Shown: positions 8,036 to 17,016 of the stretch, in pieces | How positions within the stretch are numbered: the first letter of the stretch is position 1 | Layout: each line of letters opens with the position of its first letter | Notes under the pieces: model-generated | Databases searched by the model: none | What the model was told of the DNA's origin: nothing | What the model saw: only the letters and a program-made list of their open reading frames with translations | Assembly (NCBI GenBank): GCA_963663605.2 | Contig: CAXXVF010000002.1 | Location: forward strand, 186,001-250,000 | Direction: 5' to 3' | DNA from: Sporobacter sp963663605 | GTDB taxonomy: Bacteria; Bacillota; Clostridia; Oscillospirales; Oscillospiraceae | DNA length: 64,000 nucleotides | Position numbers and translations under genes: made by a program

Positions 8036-9802
8036 TCAGGCCTCCTTTTCGATAAGCTGCCATTGCTTTGCCTTCATATGGGCGTCCCACATGGTTTTAT
8101 ATAGACCGTTTTGCGCAAGCAGCTCCTGATGGTTACCGCTCTCCGTTACCTGTCCCTTGTCGATTACATAGATATTGTCCGCTCCGACAATCGTTGAAAG
8201 GCGATGAGCGATTACAACAACGGTCTTATTCACCATAAGCCGTGAAAACGCTTTCTGCATCAGCGACTCGTTTTCAGCGTCGGCATATGAGGTTGCTTCA
8301 TCCAGAAGAATAATGGGCGTATTTTTAAGTATGACCCTGGCCATAGCGATTCGCTGCTTCTCGCCGCCGCTTAATTGCGTTTCGCCTCCGTCGCCGATCA
8401 TTGTGGCATAACCATGCGGCAGCTTCATAATGAAGTCATGGCAGGCTGCGGCCTTCGCCGCAGCTTCGACCTCATCCTGTGTTGCCGTTGCCTTTCCCAT
8501 ACAAATATTGGCTCTTACCGTATCGGTCAGCATCTGTACATCCTGGAAAACGGTTCCGACTGATTCCGCAATGCCCTTTGTACCCATTTCCTTTACAGAT
8601 AAGCCTCCGATTGATATCGAACCGCCGGTAACCTCCCACATTCTGGCGATCAGATTTACAATTGTCGTTTTTCCCGCACCGGAGGGTCCGACCAGCGCGG
8701 TAAACGATTTCTCCGGCAGAGTTATATTGATATCCTTAAGCACCTGCGCATTGCCTTCATGATATTGAAAACATACATTTTTCAGTTCGATGTCAAATTT
8801 GCCGGGTATTTGGGGAAGCGGAGGCTCATAAAGAGGCTCGGCCGCCATGATCTCGTTTATCCGCTTGATACCCGACGTAATAAGCTCCATACGGGTTGTG
8901 ATCATGATTGCTTTCAGCAGGCCGCCGAAGCAACCGGTGCCGAGCAGCAGGAAGAGAATGATTTTGGATGCGTCGATGCTGCCGGTTTCCATGAGATAGA
9001 TTCCCAGCGGAAGGATAAAGAGCCCCCCTCCAAGAATAAAAGTTGATATCAATGCCCGATATGGCGACGCACCCTTCGACCATACTACGACGATATCCCG
9101 ATATAGCGAAACAGAATCCTTAAGTCTTTTAAACGAATCTGCGTTGAGGTTAAAGACCTTGACGACCGGCATACCGTGGACATATTCCAGCATCGTCGAA
9201 TGCATGTTTTCTATAGCTTTATGATATTTCTTGGTAAGCTCTTTCCGGTTTTCGCCCGTAAGCACGCCGTTCCACATCATGTAAAGCAGAATAATAGTAA
9301 TCGGCAGCGGGATAGCCGCAGCCAATGCAAGCCGCCAGTCAACCGAGAACAGGAAGGCAAGCGTGGCAAAGGGAAGGGTAAATCCGGCCGCGGCATCCGG
9401 GAAATGATGCGCAACAAAGCTCTCGATTGATTCAACGTCTTCCTGAACTATTTTCAGAATCTTTCCGGAACTGTTTTTCTCCCAGAAGCCCATAGGTAGC
9501 CTCCCGATATGCTTTGTGATTTTTACACGAATACGGTAAAGCAGGTCGAAAGCTGCTATATGGCTGAATACGAAGGAAGAAACAGTAAGCGCGTACCTCA
9601 GTATAAGCGCTATGGATGCAATCCCCAGCCAGGTTATTACCGGCTCAGGCGAAGCGTTTAAACCCGCCTGCAGATAATACGCCACTATCTTGTATATCAG
9701 TGCAAAGGGCACGATCAGCAGCAGCGAGCTGACGGAAGCCAGCGCCACGCAAATAATCAGATGAATTTTCTTGTCTTTAACCATTTTTAAAAGAGGCTTC
9801 AT
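8036..9802 (-). CDS. ABC transporter, fused permease-ATPase (half 1)
   Basis: A 588-residue half-transporter with N-terminal membrane segments (residues about 15-290) and a C-terminal ATPase domain: Walker A GPSGAGKTT, Q-loop VFQDVQML, signature QLSGGEKQR and Walker B PIILLDEATSYADAE. The D-loop reads SYADAE rather than the common S-A-L-D, so the two halves may hydrolyse ATP unequally. It begins within the last bases of the DtxR-type gene, which suggests tight coupling to that regulator. It resembles IrtA/YbtP-type siderophore transporters in layout, but this cannot be proved by eye. Confidence 0.85.
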   Translation of the reverse strand: MKPLLKMVKDKKIHLIICVALASVSSLLLIVPFALIYKIVAYYLQAGLNASPEPVITWLGIASIALILRYALTVSSFVFSHIAAFDLLYRIRVKITKHIGRLPMGFWEKNSSGKILKIVQEDVESIESFVAHHFPDAAAGFTLPFATLAFLFSVDWRLALAAAIPLPITIILLYMMWNGVLTGENRKELTKKYHKAIENMHSTMLEYVHGMPVVKVFNLNADSFKRLKDSVSLYRDIVVVWSKGASPYRALISTFILGGGLFILPLGIYLMETGSIDASKIILFLLLGTGCFGGLLKAIMITTRMELITSGIKRINEIMAAEPLYEPPLPQIPGKFDIELKNVCFQYHEGNAQVLKDINITLPEKSFTALVGPSGAGKTTIVNLIARMWEVTGGSISIGGLSVKEMGTKGIAESVGTVFQDVQMLTDTVRANICMGKATATQDEVEAAAKAAACHDFIMKLPHGYATMIGDGGETQLSGGEKQRIAMARVILKNTPIILLDEATSYADAENESLMQKAFSRLMVNKTVVVIAHRLSTIVGADNIYVIDKGQVTESGNHQELLAQNGLYKTMWDAHMKAKQWQLIEKEA

Positions 9803-10209
9803 AATTTATCTCCCCGAACAAAGTTGATCTGCATTTGTTTATTCGTTTTCTGCAGGTATCCTTCAAGCTTCTCCAGCGTTTCACAGCTGACGAGATGCTC
9901 CATCATGCAGGCGTCTTTCTCTGAAGTACTATGATCCACTTCAAGGATTTCGGTCAGAAATTTTTTCAGCAACAGATTCCTTTTTCGTATCGTATCGGCC
10001 TTTTGTCTGCCGTCGTCAGTCAGAAATACCGTTCTGTCTTTTTCCCTTGTTACAAGACGCAATGCAATGAGCTTGCTGATAGTCTGTGAAACCGTTGCCT
10101 TTGTTACATCCAGCCTATCGGCGATATCCGTTACTCTTGCCACGCCTTTACTTTCATTAAGCTCCAGTATTACCTTGAGATAATCTTCACGTACGGGAGT
10201 AAGGGCCAT
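9799..10209 (-). CDS. DtxR/MntR-family metal-dependent regulator
   Basis: A winged-helix metalloregulator. ALTPVREDYLKVILELNE followed by RVTDIADRLDVTKATVSQTI is the typical N-terminus of DtxR/MntR proteins. The metal site reads DACMMEHLVS, with Cys where DtxR/IdeR have Cys and MntR usually has Glu, which points to iron rather than manganese. There is no SH3-like third domain. I use the ATG at 10207-10209 because conserved homology starts there. In-frame ATG (10236) and TTG (10266) starts would give longer forms, and the TTG overlaps the methyltransferase stop. It sits between a methyltransferase and the ABC pair in the same operon. Confidence 0.83.
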   Translation of the reverse strand: MALTPVREDYLKVILELNESKGVARVTDIADRLDVTKATVSQTISKLIALRLVTREKDRTVFLTDDGRQKADTIRKRNLLLKKFLTEILEVDHSTSEKDACMMEHLVSCETLEKLEGYLQKTNKQMQINFVRGDKL

Positions 10210-10255
10210 AATAATCGCCGAACCTTTCTTAACCATGTCCGGCTCAACAGCATTG

Positions 10256-10858
10256 TCAGACGGCAATGAACTGAACCAGATAATTGTATCTTAAATCGAT
10301 ATAGTTACGCTTTTCAAATCCGTACCGCGTCATGTGTCTTTCCAGATCTTCTGCCGATAAACGCACAGCCGGCGGCGGGCCAAACGTCAATTTCTCTTTT
10401 TTGCATTCAATAACCGATAACTTGCCGCCGCGTTTCAATACGCGGTGGATCTCACCAAAAAACCGCTCTCCGATCTTGTTCAAGTCAAGTGTATGAATGA
10501 CAGCCGACAGAAAACAAACGTCTATACTGCCGTCTTCGAAATCCAAATTGCCGCTGATATCGCAGAGCCTTGTCTCAATGTTGGTAAGGCTTTTAAGTGT
10601 TGCCTCTTTATTAAGGCCGTCCAGCAGCGCTGCCCACAGGTCAAGCGCATAAACCTTGCCGGACTGCCCGACAATTTCGGCTGCGTAAAGCGAATAATCT
10701 CCCGCACCGCATCCAAGATCGAGGAATATATTTCCCGGCTTCAGTGCAAGCGTGTTGAACACAACATCCGGGTCAACCATATCGAAAGTGGTCGGGCCGC
10801 GCCTGTGACGGTGACCGTTGGGGCTATGTTCGTTTCTGCATTTTTTATAATCACTCAT
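10256..10858 (-). CDS. Class I SAM-dependent methyltransferase (paralogue of 24052-24672)
   Basis: A 200-residue protein with the SAM-binding glycine motif FLDLGCGAGDYSLYAAEIVG, an acidic residue at the end of strand 2 (VYALDLW), and the C-terminal half CFLSAVIHTLDLNKIG to VLKRGGKLSVIECKKE. The first 20 residues are rich in His and Arg (HSPNGHRHRRG), hinting at metal binding. It is clearly related to the methyltransferase at 24052-24672, including the shared ending Y-N-Y-L-x-x-F-I. The substrate is unknown. Its position between the activase and a DtxR-type regulator, and its paralogue beside nitrogenase-like genes, suggest a role in a metal cofactor or tetrapyrrole pathway, which is inference. 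Confidence 0.78.
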   Translation of the reverse strand: MSDYKKCRNEHSPNGHRHRRGPTTFDMVDPDVVFNTLALKPGNIFLDLGCGAGDYSLYAAEIVGQSGKVYALDLWAALLDGLNKEATLKSLTNIETRLCDISGNLDFEDGSIDVCFLSAVIHTLDLNKIGERFFGEIHRVLKRGGKLSVIECKKEKLTFGPPPAVRLSAEDLERHMTRYGFEKRNYIDLRYNYLVQFIAV

Positions 10859-10903
10859 AACATATAATCACTCCTTGGTTTTTGATTTGGGCAAAATAGT
10901 CGA

Positions 10904-13900
10904 TTACAGATAATAGATAAAAGAATCGATCTTCTTTTCGTCATTTTCGTTTCTGTTCCCATCGAAGGTTAAATTCAGCAGAGGTTTAAGATGGTTTCTT
11001 TCAAAACTCTTATGCAGAATCCCCAATACGATTGCTGTGTTTTCGTACATGGACGCGACGTTTATGATCCCATCGATGTTTTGCAAATCGCAGAGCATTT
11101 TCGCCTCCCTGTACCTGCCGAACGAACCGGCGTAGTATCCGACCGTATCATCAGCCTTTACTGCCAGGCTTTCCAGATCCTCTTCAAATGGACTTTCATC
11201 AGCAAGGCATTCGGATATAGTACTAATATAGCTTTTGAATTCCTCCAGCTTTTGCCGGAGCATCGGTGTTTTATCATTTTGATTCTGCTTGGCATAATCC
11301 CTCCACATCAGCCACATTGCTTCGCTGAATGGACTGTAAATAACCCTGTGGCCCTTGTTTTCAAGCGCACTAAAGGTGAAGTTGTTCAAATAATCGTTAT
11401 ACACAATCATAGCTTCTCCGCAGGCAAACACACGCTTTTTGAATTTTGTGGCTTTAAGCTCGCCGCAGATTTCTCTTGCTTTATTAACTAAATCATCTAT
11501 TCCAAAACGGTTTGTTTTTATCAGCTGGCAGACCTCTGTCAAACACTTATCCCGTAATTCTACAGGTGCAAGCCTGACAAGATCTCCCGCAAGAAATCCC
11601 AGGAAAAGCAGCCGGGCATCTTCGTAACTTCCGAACAGGGCATCCTCGATAAACGGCGATACGATGTCAACGTCCTTAAAGCCCTCCTCATCAAGCTTCG
11701 TTCTCAGCATGCGTCCAAACTGCGCGTCGGCCTCCGTCCCTTCATTCTGGGGAACGAAAATCGCATTTTTTTCATTATCAGTCCGGTTCATTTCACGCAG
11801 CTCTTTGAATACATCGCCCAGCAAAGCTGTCAGTGAGAAATACTCCTCTGTGATGGTGAATTTTCTCCCAACATCAACAGACGACCTGCTTGTTGCGGGC
11901 AGTACTCGTGTGTTTATGCCTTTTTCGATCAATATCTCTTTAAAAATCTCCGAATAGGGGTGGAGATTGGGCAGATAGACGATTGAATTATCTTCAAGCT
12001 GGCTCAGACTTTTCTTAATGTTCACGTCTTTGTGAGCAATACTATTCAAATATGCTTCCATTTCATCGGCTTCTGGAACCTCTGCCTTTTTGAGGCTGTT
12101 TATAAAAGCTTCCACTCTGGTTATCACACCGACTCCGGAGGAGTGCTCGTCCACCTCTATGTGCAGATACGGTTTTCCGTTCATTAGTTCCCTGAAGTAA
12201 TGAGATACAACTGAGTCCGGACCACAGCCATGGTGCGTAAGCAGAATCGCATATAAATTCGGGTGCCGCCTGACAAGTTGGGCAGGTTCCAGGATGTGCT
12301 GACCGAAAGGCCAGAACATGTTTGGATGCTCTTTGGAAACATCGCCCTCCGGCAAGTCGTAAAACGGCAGTACCTTGTGTCCCATCTCCATGAGCTTAGC
12401 GGGGATACCCATATTCAACACCGGGTCGGCAACGCCATACAGTTTTGAAATAAGAACGAACGCTTTTTCATTTGGTTTTAGTTCCTTAACAGACTTCTCC
12501 CCATTCTCACCGATTCTTTCTTCAAACCTGTGAAAAGCCTCCATACCCTTTTGAAGCGCCTTTATAGTTTCTTCAGGACTTTTCCCCAGCTGTTTGCCCA
12601 TCTTCGAAAAACTTTCCATCATGAACTTTTTGCCAAGGCTGAAGGCGATCGTCGGCGAGAGCAGCTTGATGCCTCTGCTTTCAAGCTCCATTGCCTGGTT
12701 GATGACCTTGAACGAAAGCTGCATATAGGCGCATCCGTAATCTTTTCTGCTCATTGAGCCGGGGTGGTCCACAGTATATAAATCAGGGAAGAAGATAAAA
12801 TCCACGTTTTTCTCCACCAACTCGGCAACATGCCCGTTTATCAGCTTGATCGGATAACAGGTTTCGTCAAGGGCGTACTGCTGCCCGCGTCGGATGGTTT
12901 CCTCGTTGGTTGGATCGGAAAGCAGCACATTGAAACCGAGCTCTCTGAAAATCGCGTTGAACATTGAGAACATCCCGTATGTGAAGAGCGCTCTCGGTAT
13001 ACCTACTGTCTGCTTGTTCTTATCCAAAAGCCCGTCGTACCCATCAAATATCAGCTTGTTTATTTTCTGATTGAAGGCCGATATGCTGTCCTGCGTTAAC
13101 TTTTTCCCTTTCAGCTTTTCAACAAACTGCTCTCTTGTCTCTATTTCAAAGCCTTTGAATTTTGTAACGGCATCTCCCATTTCCTCCATCGCCAGGATGG
13201 CGGCGCCGTAAGCGCCGGTGACGCTGAAAAACGGGGGGACAATGATGTCTTTTCCCGTAAGCGCCCTGAAGGCGTTGACTACGCCCTGATTGAATGCCAC
13301 GCCGCCCTGAAAGAATATCTTGTTGCCTATTTTTTTCTGGCCGACGACCCTGCCAATATAATTTTTAACAATGGAGTAGCACAATCCGGAAGCAATGTCC
13401 GCAAGCTTTGCACCGCTGGACAAATTGGCCGCTATGCTTGTTTCAATAAAAACGGTACAGCGCTCTCCCAGATTGATCGGGTTATCGCTGCTCAACGCTA
13501 TGTCTCCGAAATCGTTTATGGGTATATTGAACTTTTTGGACTGCTCCTCAATAAAGGAGCCGGTACCGGCGGCGCAGATCTTGTTCATTTGAAAATCTGT
13601 TACAACGCCGTCCTGAAGACCGATGTATTTGGAATCCTGCCCGCCGATCTCAAATATCGTATCCACGCCGCTGTCAATGGTTACTGCGGCTTTCGCCTGA
13701 GCGGTAATCTCATCCTTGATGATGTCGGCCCCAATAAGGTCTCCGATCATGTACCTTCCGGAGCCTGTGGCTGCGGCCCCGATGACTTTCAACTTTTCTC
13801 CGAATTCACCCTTCAGTTCTTTCAGACCCGTTCTTACTGCTTCAACCGGGTTCCCGAAGGTCCTTAAATACCTGAATGCGACGATTTCTTTTTCTTTGTC

Positions 13901-14902
13901 CATAAGAACCAGGTTGGTGCTGGTAGAACCAACGTCAACACCCAAATAGCATTCGAGGCTGCACTGATTTTCTGTTGGTTTGCAGATGTGTTTATCCCGG
14001 CTGTCAGCAACAGGGTATGAGCTCAGCCTGGGCAGTTCTTCGTTTTGATCATCGATGAAGCCTTCATCCAGGTGCTTTATGCTGTCCAGCAGTTTGGCCA
14101 GGTCAACTTTTGCTTTATCCTGCCGGGCGACCAACGCCGCTCCAAAGGCTCCGATATTACTGAACTGATCCGGTATGATTAACGCGCCCTCACTTAAGCA
14201 CAGCACATCCTTCAAAGCCGTGATTATCCCATGATTATTCGCCACGCCGCCGACAAACAGGACAGGCTTTATGACAGGAAGCTTTTTCATGACGGCTCCC
14301 TTATAATTTCTTACCACGGCATAAGCAAGACCCAGTAAGATGTCTTCAACCGACACGCCCTCCTGCTGATGGTGCGTAATGTCCGTCTTGGCAAATACAC
14401 TGCATCTGCCGGCTATACGCGGTATGCTTTTTGCCCTTCCGGCATATACGGAATAATCTTCAAGTTTTAAATTCAGCCGCGACATTTGCTCCTCCAGGAA
14501 AGATCCCGTGCCGGCGGAACAATTGGAGTTCATTGAGATTTCTATATGCGATTTGTCGTCTTTATTGAAGCCGGTTATATACTTGGCGCTTTCTCCGCCG
14601 ATCTCAATAATAGAACCGATATCATTGTTTGCCTTGATGCCGCCTTCGACTAATGCCGCGACCTCATTTATAAAATCCACCGCATTGGTTTTAAGCAGAA
14701 ACCTGCTCCCGCTGCCGGTCACATATCCAAAGTCAATATCATCGGCGTTGAAGCTTTCCAGCAAATCCTCAAACAAATAAATCAAAGTCTCTTTGATTTT
14801 CCCTTTATGCAATTGATATCCTGCGTATTTCACTTCGCTTTTTTCGTCTGTCAGCGTTACTTTTACAGACGAATAGCCCACATCTATGCCCAAGCTATAC
14901 AT
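10904..14902 (-). CDS. Giant acyl-CoA dehydratase activase-related protein (double ASKHA + DUF2229)
   Basis: About 1,332 residues. Two ASKHA-fold activase domains follow each other: SLGIDVGYSSVKVT (residue 5) and YLGVDVGSTSTNLVLM (about 320). Each keeps the two cluster cysteines of HgdC-type activators: NCSAGTGSF with GRCSVF in the first, KICAAGTGSF with ERCTVF in the second. The C-terminal half begins VGIPRALFTYGMFSMFNAIF with DETCYPIK, the DUF2229/HgdB-like region. HgdC-type activators use ATP hydrolysis to push an electron from a [4Fe-4S] cluster to a dehydratase or a double-cubane protein. Here activator and acceptor-like modules are on one chain. The substrate is not known. ATG 14900-14902 has GGAGG six bases upstream. 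It lies 12 bases after fur and 45 before the methyltransferase. Confidence 0.88.
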   Translation of the reverse strand: MYSLGIDVGYSSVKVTLTDEKSEVKYAGYQLHKGKIKETLIYLFEDLLESFNADDIDFGYVTGSGSRFLLKTNAVDFINEVAALVEGGIKANNDIGSIIEIGGESAKYITGFNKDDKSHIEISMNSNCSAGTGSFLEEQMSRLNLKLEDYSVYAGRAKSIPRIAGRCSVFAKTDITHHQQEGVSVEDILLGLAYAVVRNYKGAVMKKLPVIKPVLFVGGVANNHGIITALKDVLCLSEGALIIPDQFSNIGAFGAALVARQDKAKVDLAKLLDSIKHLDEGFIDDQNEELPRLSSYPVADSRDKHICKPTENQCSLECYLGVDVGSTSTNLVLMDKEKEIVAFRYLRTFGNPVEAVRTGLKELKGEFGEKLKVIGAAATGSGRYMIGDLIGADIIKDEITAQAKAAVTIDSGVDTIFEIGGQDSKYIGLQDGVVTDFQMNKICAAGTGSFIEEQSKKFNIPINDFGDIALSSDNPINLGERCTVFIETSIAANLSSGAKLADIASGLCYSIVKNYIGRVVGQKKIGNKIFFQGGVAFNQGVVNAFRALTGKDIIVPPFFSVTGAYGAAILAMEEMGDAVTKFKGFEIETREQFVEKLKGKKLTQDSISAFNQKINKLIFDGYDGLLDKNKQTVGIPRALFTYGMFSMFNAIFRELGFNVLLSDPTNEETIRRGQQYALDETCYPIKLINGHVAELVEKNVDFIFFPDLYTVDHPGSMSRKDYGCAYMQLSFKVINQAMELESRGIKLLSPTIAFSLGKKFMMESFSKMGKQLGKSPEETIKALQKGMEAFHRFEERIGENGEKSVKELKPNEKAFVLISKLYGVADPVLNMGIPAKLMEMGHKVLPFYDLPEGDVSKEHPNMFWPFGQHILEPAQLVRRHPNLYAILLTHHGCGPDSVVSHYFRELMNGKPYLHIEVDEHSSGVGVITRVEAFINSLKKAEVPEADEMEAYLNSIAHKDVNIKKSLSQLEDNSIVYLPNLHPYSEIFKEILIEKGINTRVLPATSRSSVDVGRKFTITEEYFSLTALLGDVFKELREMNRTDNEKNAIFVPQNEGTEADAQFGRMLRTKLDEEGFKDVDIVSPFIEDALFGSYEDARLLFLGFLAGDLVRLAPVELRDKCLTEVCQLIKTNRFGIDDLVNKAREICGELKATKFKKRVFACGEAMIVYNDYLNNFTFSALENKGHRVIYSPFSEAMWLMWRDYAKQNQNDKTPMLRQKLEEFKSYISTISECLADESPFEEDLESLAVKADDTVGYYAGSFGRYREAKMLCDLQNIDGIINVASMYENTAIVLGILHKSFERNHLKPLLNLTFDGNRNENDEKKIDSFIYYL

Positions 14903-14914
14903 GTACAACCTCCG

Positions 14915-15382
14915 TTATCTAGTGTCTTCTTTTTCGCGTGCCTGTTTTTCCGCGCATTTTTTGCATATGCCATAAAGCTGAACCCTGTGATTGTTAACAG
15001 TAAATCCATTTTCAGACTGAACCTTCTCTTCCAGGGTTTCCAACAGATCATCCTTAACATCGATCACCTCACCGCAGATTTCACACACAAGATGATGATG
15101 CTCATGTTTTTCTTCGGGATCAGCCATCTGATATCTTAAGTACCCGTCATCCAAAGCCAAATGCCATACAAGCCCAATTTTTTCGAAAACCTGCAGGGTC
15201 CTGTAAATCGTCGCAAGCCCTATACCGGGATGCGTCTTCCTTACTTCATAAAATATTTCCTCCGTGCTCAAATGTTTTTCTTTGTTGTTGAAAATAATCT
15301 CCAATACCGCGCGGCGCTGAATTGTCAGCTTATATCCATTTGTTTGCAAAGTGCTGCCAAATTCGGCCATACTTGCGGTCAT
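14915..15382 (-). CDS. Fur-family metalloregulator 1
   Basis: A 155-residue Fur-type repressor. Seen directly: helix-turn-helix TIQRRAVLEIIFNN and GLATIYRTLQVFEKIGLV, the metal site HEHHHLVCEICGEVIDV, and the second Cys pair GICKKCAE that forms the structural zinc site with C-x-x-C. It is the first gene of the leftward operon (fur, activase, methyltransferase, dtxR, ABC, ABC, sufC, sufB). A Fur-box-like sequence lies 40-60 bases upstream, so it probably represses its own operon. Fur cannot be distinguished from Zur or PerR with certainty by eye. Confidence 0.88.
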   Translation of the reverse strand: MTASMAEFGSTLQTNGYKLTIQRRAVLEIIFNNKEKHLSTEEIFYEVRKTHPGIGLATIYRTLQVFEKIGLVWHLALDDGYLRYQMADPEEKHEHHHLVCEICGEVIDVKDDLLETLEEKVQSENGFTVNNHRVQLYGICKKCAEKQAREKEDTR

Positions 15383-15421
15383 TTCAATTACCCCTCTCTA
15401 TTGATAAATCATTTCTATTTG

Positions 15422-15443
15422 TTATTGAATATCATTTTCATTT
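15422..15443. promoter_or_regulatory. Fur-box-like site between fur1 and crp1
   Basis: The complement reads TGAAAATGATATTCAATAA, close to the Fur-box pattern GATAATGATAATCATTATC. It lies between the two divergent genes fur1 and crp1. Confidence 0.5.
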
Positions 15444-15484
15444 ACTTTTGAACCTGATTGTAATACAATTAAACTGAATATAGA

Positions 15485-15498
15485 GTATCCTGAGATAC
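15485..15498. promoter_or_regulatory. Palindrome GTATC-N4-GATAC, site 1 (crp1 promoter)
   Basis: GTATCCTGAGATAC, with perfect five-base arms, 28 bases before the crp1 start. The same architecture recurs at 18980-18993 and 20494-20507, each next to a gene of this region. It is a likely operator of the Crp/Fnr paralogues. Confidence 0.65.
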
Positions 15499-15526
15499 AA
15501 TTATTTAAGTTAGAGTAGGAAAACTT

Positions 15527-16219
15527 ATGGATAAGATTCAGCAAGTATTGCAAAAGTGCACGCTGTTTAAAAATAAAAACACAGAGGATATTGAGCGGCT
15601 TCTTTCCAGTATCAGCTGCAAAATTGAGAGCTATAAAGAAAATGAAACGATATTCTCGCCAGTCCAGGTTGCCGACAGAATTGGGATTGTTCTCTCTGGA
15701 GCTGTGGATATTCAGAAGCTTTTCCCAAATGGCAAGATTGTTATTATCGAAAGAAAGAAAATTGCTGACGTTATCGGAGAAGCCTCCATTTTTTCAAAAT
15801 ATGAATATTATCCGGATAATGTATGTGCGTGCAAGACCAGCAAAATATTATTTATCTTCAAATCCGACCTGCTGCGCCTGTTTAGTTCGGACAATGGATT
15901 CATGCTCAATTTTCTGGAAACCACGTCGACATCAACGCTGATGATGAAGCACAAAATTGGAATACTCTCATTGGATTCCATTCAGGAAAAAATTGCCGGA
16001 TATCTGATCCATACTATTCAATATGAAAATACATCCAATAGTAAAAATACGGTGATCCTGCCGTTTTCTAAAAAGGCCTGGGCTGAATATATGAATGTCT
16101 CAAGGACATCTCTGTCGCGCGAATTGAGAAAGCTGGAAAATGAAGGAATAATATCTTTCGTAAAGAGAACAATTAAGGTTAGGGACATAAACAGATTGGG
16201 GAAAATCGTTTCCTTATAA
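15527..16219 (+). CDS. Crp/Fnr-family transcriptional regulator 1
   Basis: A 230-residue regulator with an N-terminal cyclic-nucleotide-type beta-barrel (RIGIVLSGAVDIQKLFPNGK), a long dimer helix (LMMKHKIGILSLDSIQEKIAGYL) and a C-terminal winged helix with WAEYMNVSRTSLSRELRKLE as recognition helix. No N-terminal Fnr-type cysteine cluster is present, and the cAMP-contact residues are not obvious, so the effector is unknown. It is transcribed away from fur1 and carries palindrome site 1 in its promoter. A close paralogue is at 19778-20464. Confidence 0.85.
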   Translation: MDKIQQVLQKCTLFKNKNTEDIERLLSSISCKIESYKENETIFSPVQVADRIGIVLSGAVDIQKLFPNGKIVIIERKKIADVIGEASIFSKYEYYPDNVCACKTSKILFIFKSDLLRLFSSDNGFMLNFLETTSTSTLMMKHKIGILSLDSIQEKIAGYLIHTIQYENTSNSKNTVILPFSKKAWAEYMNVSRTSLSRELRKLENEGIISFVKRTIKVRDINRLGKIVSL

Positions 16220-16239
16220 ATAAAACCGCTTAATTAAAA

Positions 16240-16277
16240 AATGCGGAAACCCAATACATTGAATGAGTTTCCGCATT
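16240..16277. terminator. Bidirectional terminator between crp1 and the ABC importer
   Basis: AATGCGGAAAC and GTTTCCGCATT form a perfect 11-bp stem with a 16-base loop, flanked by A-rich and T-rich runs. It separates two convergent genes. Confidence 0.75.
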
Positions 16278-16293
16278 ACCGTTTTTTAGTGTG

Positions 16294-17016
16294 TTAAGAA
16301 GCCTCTTGTTTATCGCTTTGCAGCAGTTTTAGGATCTGGCTTCTGACTTCAACTAATCGTGTGTCTGTCAGGGTTCTTCCGATCTTCGGTGTTTCAACTA
16401 TAAATTCCTTCAATACTTTAGCGGGCCTGTTGGATAAAAACAGTATTCTGTCGCCCAGCAAAAGCGCTTCATCAATCTCATGTGTAACAAATATAATGGT
16501 TTTTTTCGTGTTTTCCCAAAGCATGAGCAGATAATGAATCATGCCGATCCTCAAGTTATAGTCGAGTGACTTAAAAGGCTCGTCCATGAGCAGCAAATCG
16601 GCTTCGTAATTAAAAGCTCTTGCTATGGAACACCGCTGCCGCATCCCGCCGCTTAATTCTGTAGGGTAAAACCCTTCAAATCCTTTTAACCCGACTTTTT
16701 GGATAAGCTCCATGATGTATTCATGAGAGCTTCTTTTATTTACAATCCGAATGTTTTGATATACGTCCTTCCAGGGCAGGAGCCTGTCCTCCTGAAAGAC
16801 GTAGCTTGTATTCTGACTTTGGTTGATTATTTGGCCGCCGGAAGGCGGGGTAAGCCCTGACATAATATTCAACATCGTGGATTTCCCGCAGCCCGAGGGG
16901 CCTATGATGCACACGATTTCTTCTCTGTTAGCGTCAAGGGAGAAGTTCTTCAGCACACCGACATCTTCAAAGTTTTTTTCAATATTTATAAACATAAGTA
17001 TTGCTTTATTTGTCAT
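16294..17016 (-). CDS. NitT/TauT-family ABC importer, ATP-binding protein
   Basis: A protein of about 240 residues of the SsuB/TauB/NrtD type. Seen directly: Walker A GPSGCGKST, Q-loop VFQEDRLLPW (the Q-E-x-x-L-L-P-W form typical of this family), signature ELSGGMRQR, Walker B LLLMDEPFKSLD and switch histidine VTHEIDEAL. I begin it at ATG 17014-17016 preceded by GGAGAAAA; an upstream extension would overlap the permease heavily. It ends a three-gene importer (binding protein, permease, ATPase). Confidence 0.87.
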   Translation of the reverse strand: MTNKAILMFINIEKNFEDVGVLKNFSLDANREEIVCIIGPSGCGKSTMLNIMSGLTPPSGGQIINQSQNTSYVFQEDRLLPWKDVYQNIRIVNKRSSHEYIMELIQKVGLKGFEGFYPTELSGGMRQRCSIARAFNYEADLLLMDEPFKSLDYNLRIGMIHYLLMLWENTKKTIIFVTHEIDEALLLGDRILFLSNRPAKVLKEFIVETPKIGRTLTDTRLVEVRSQILKLLQSDKQEAS

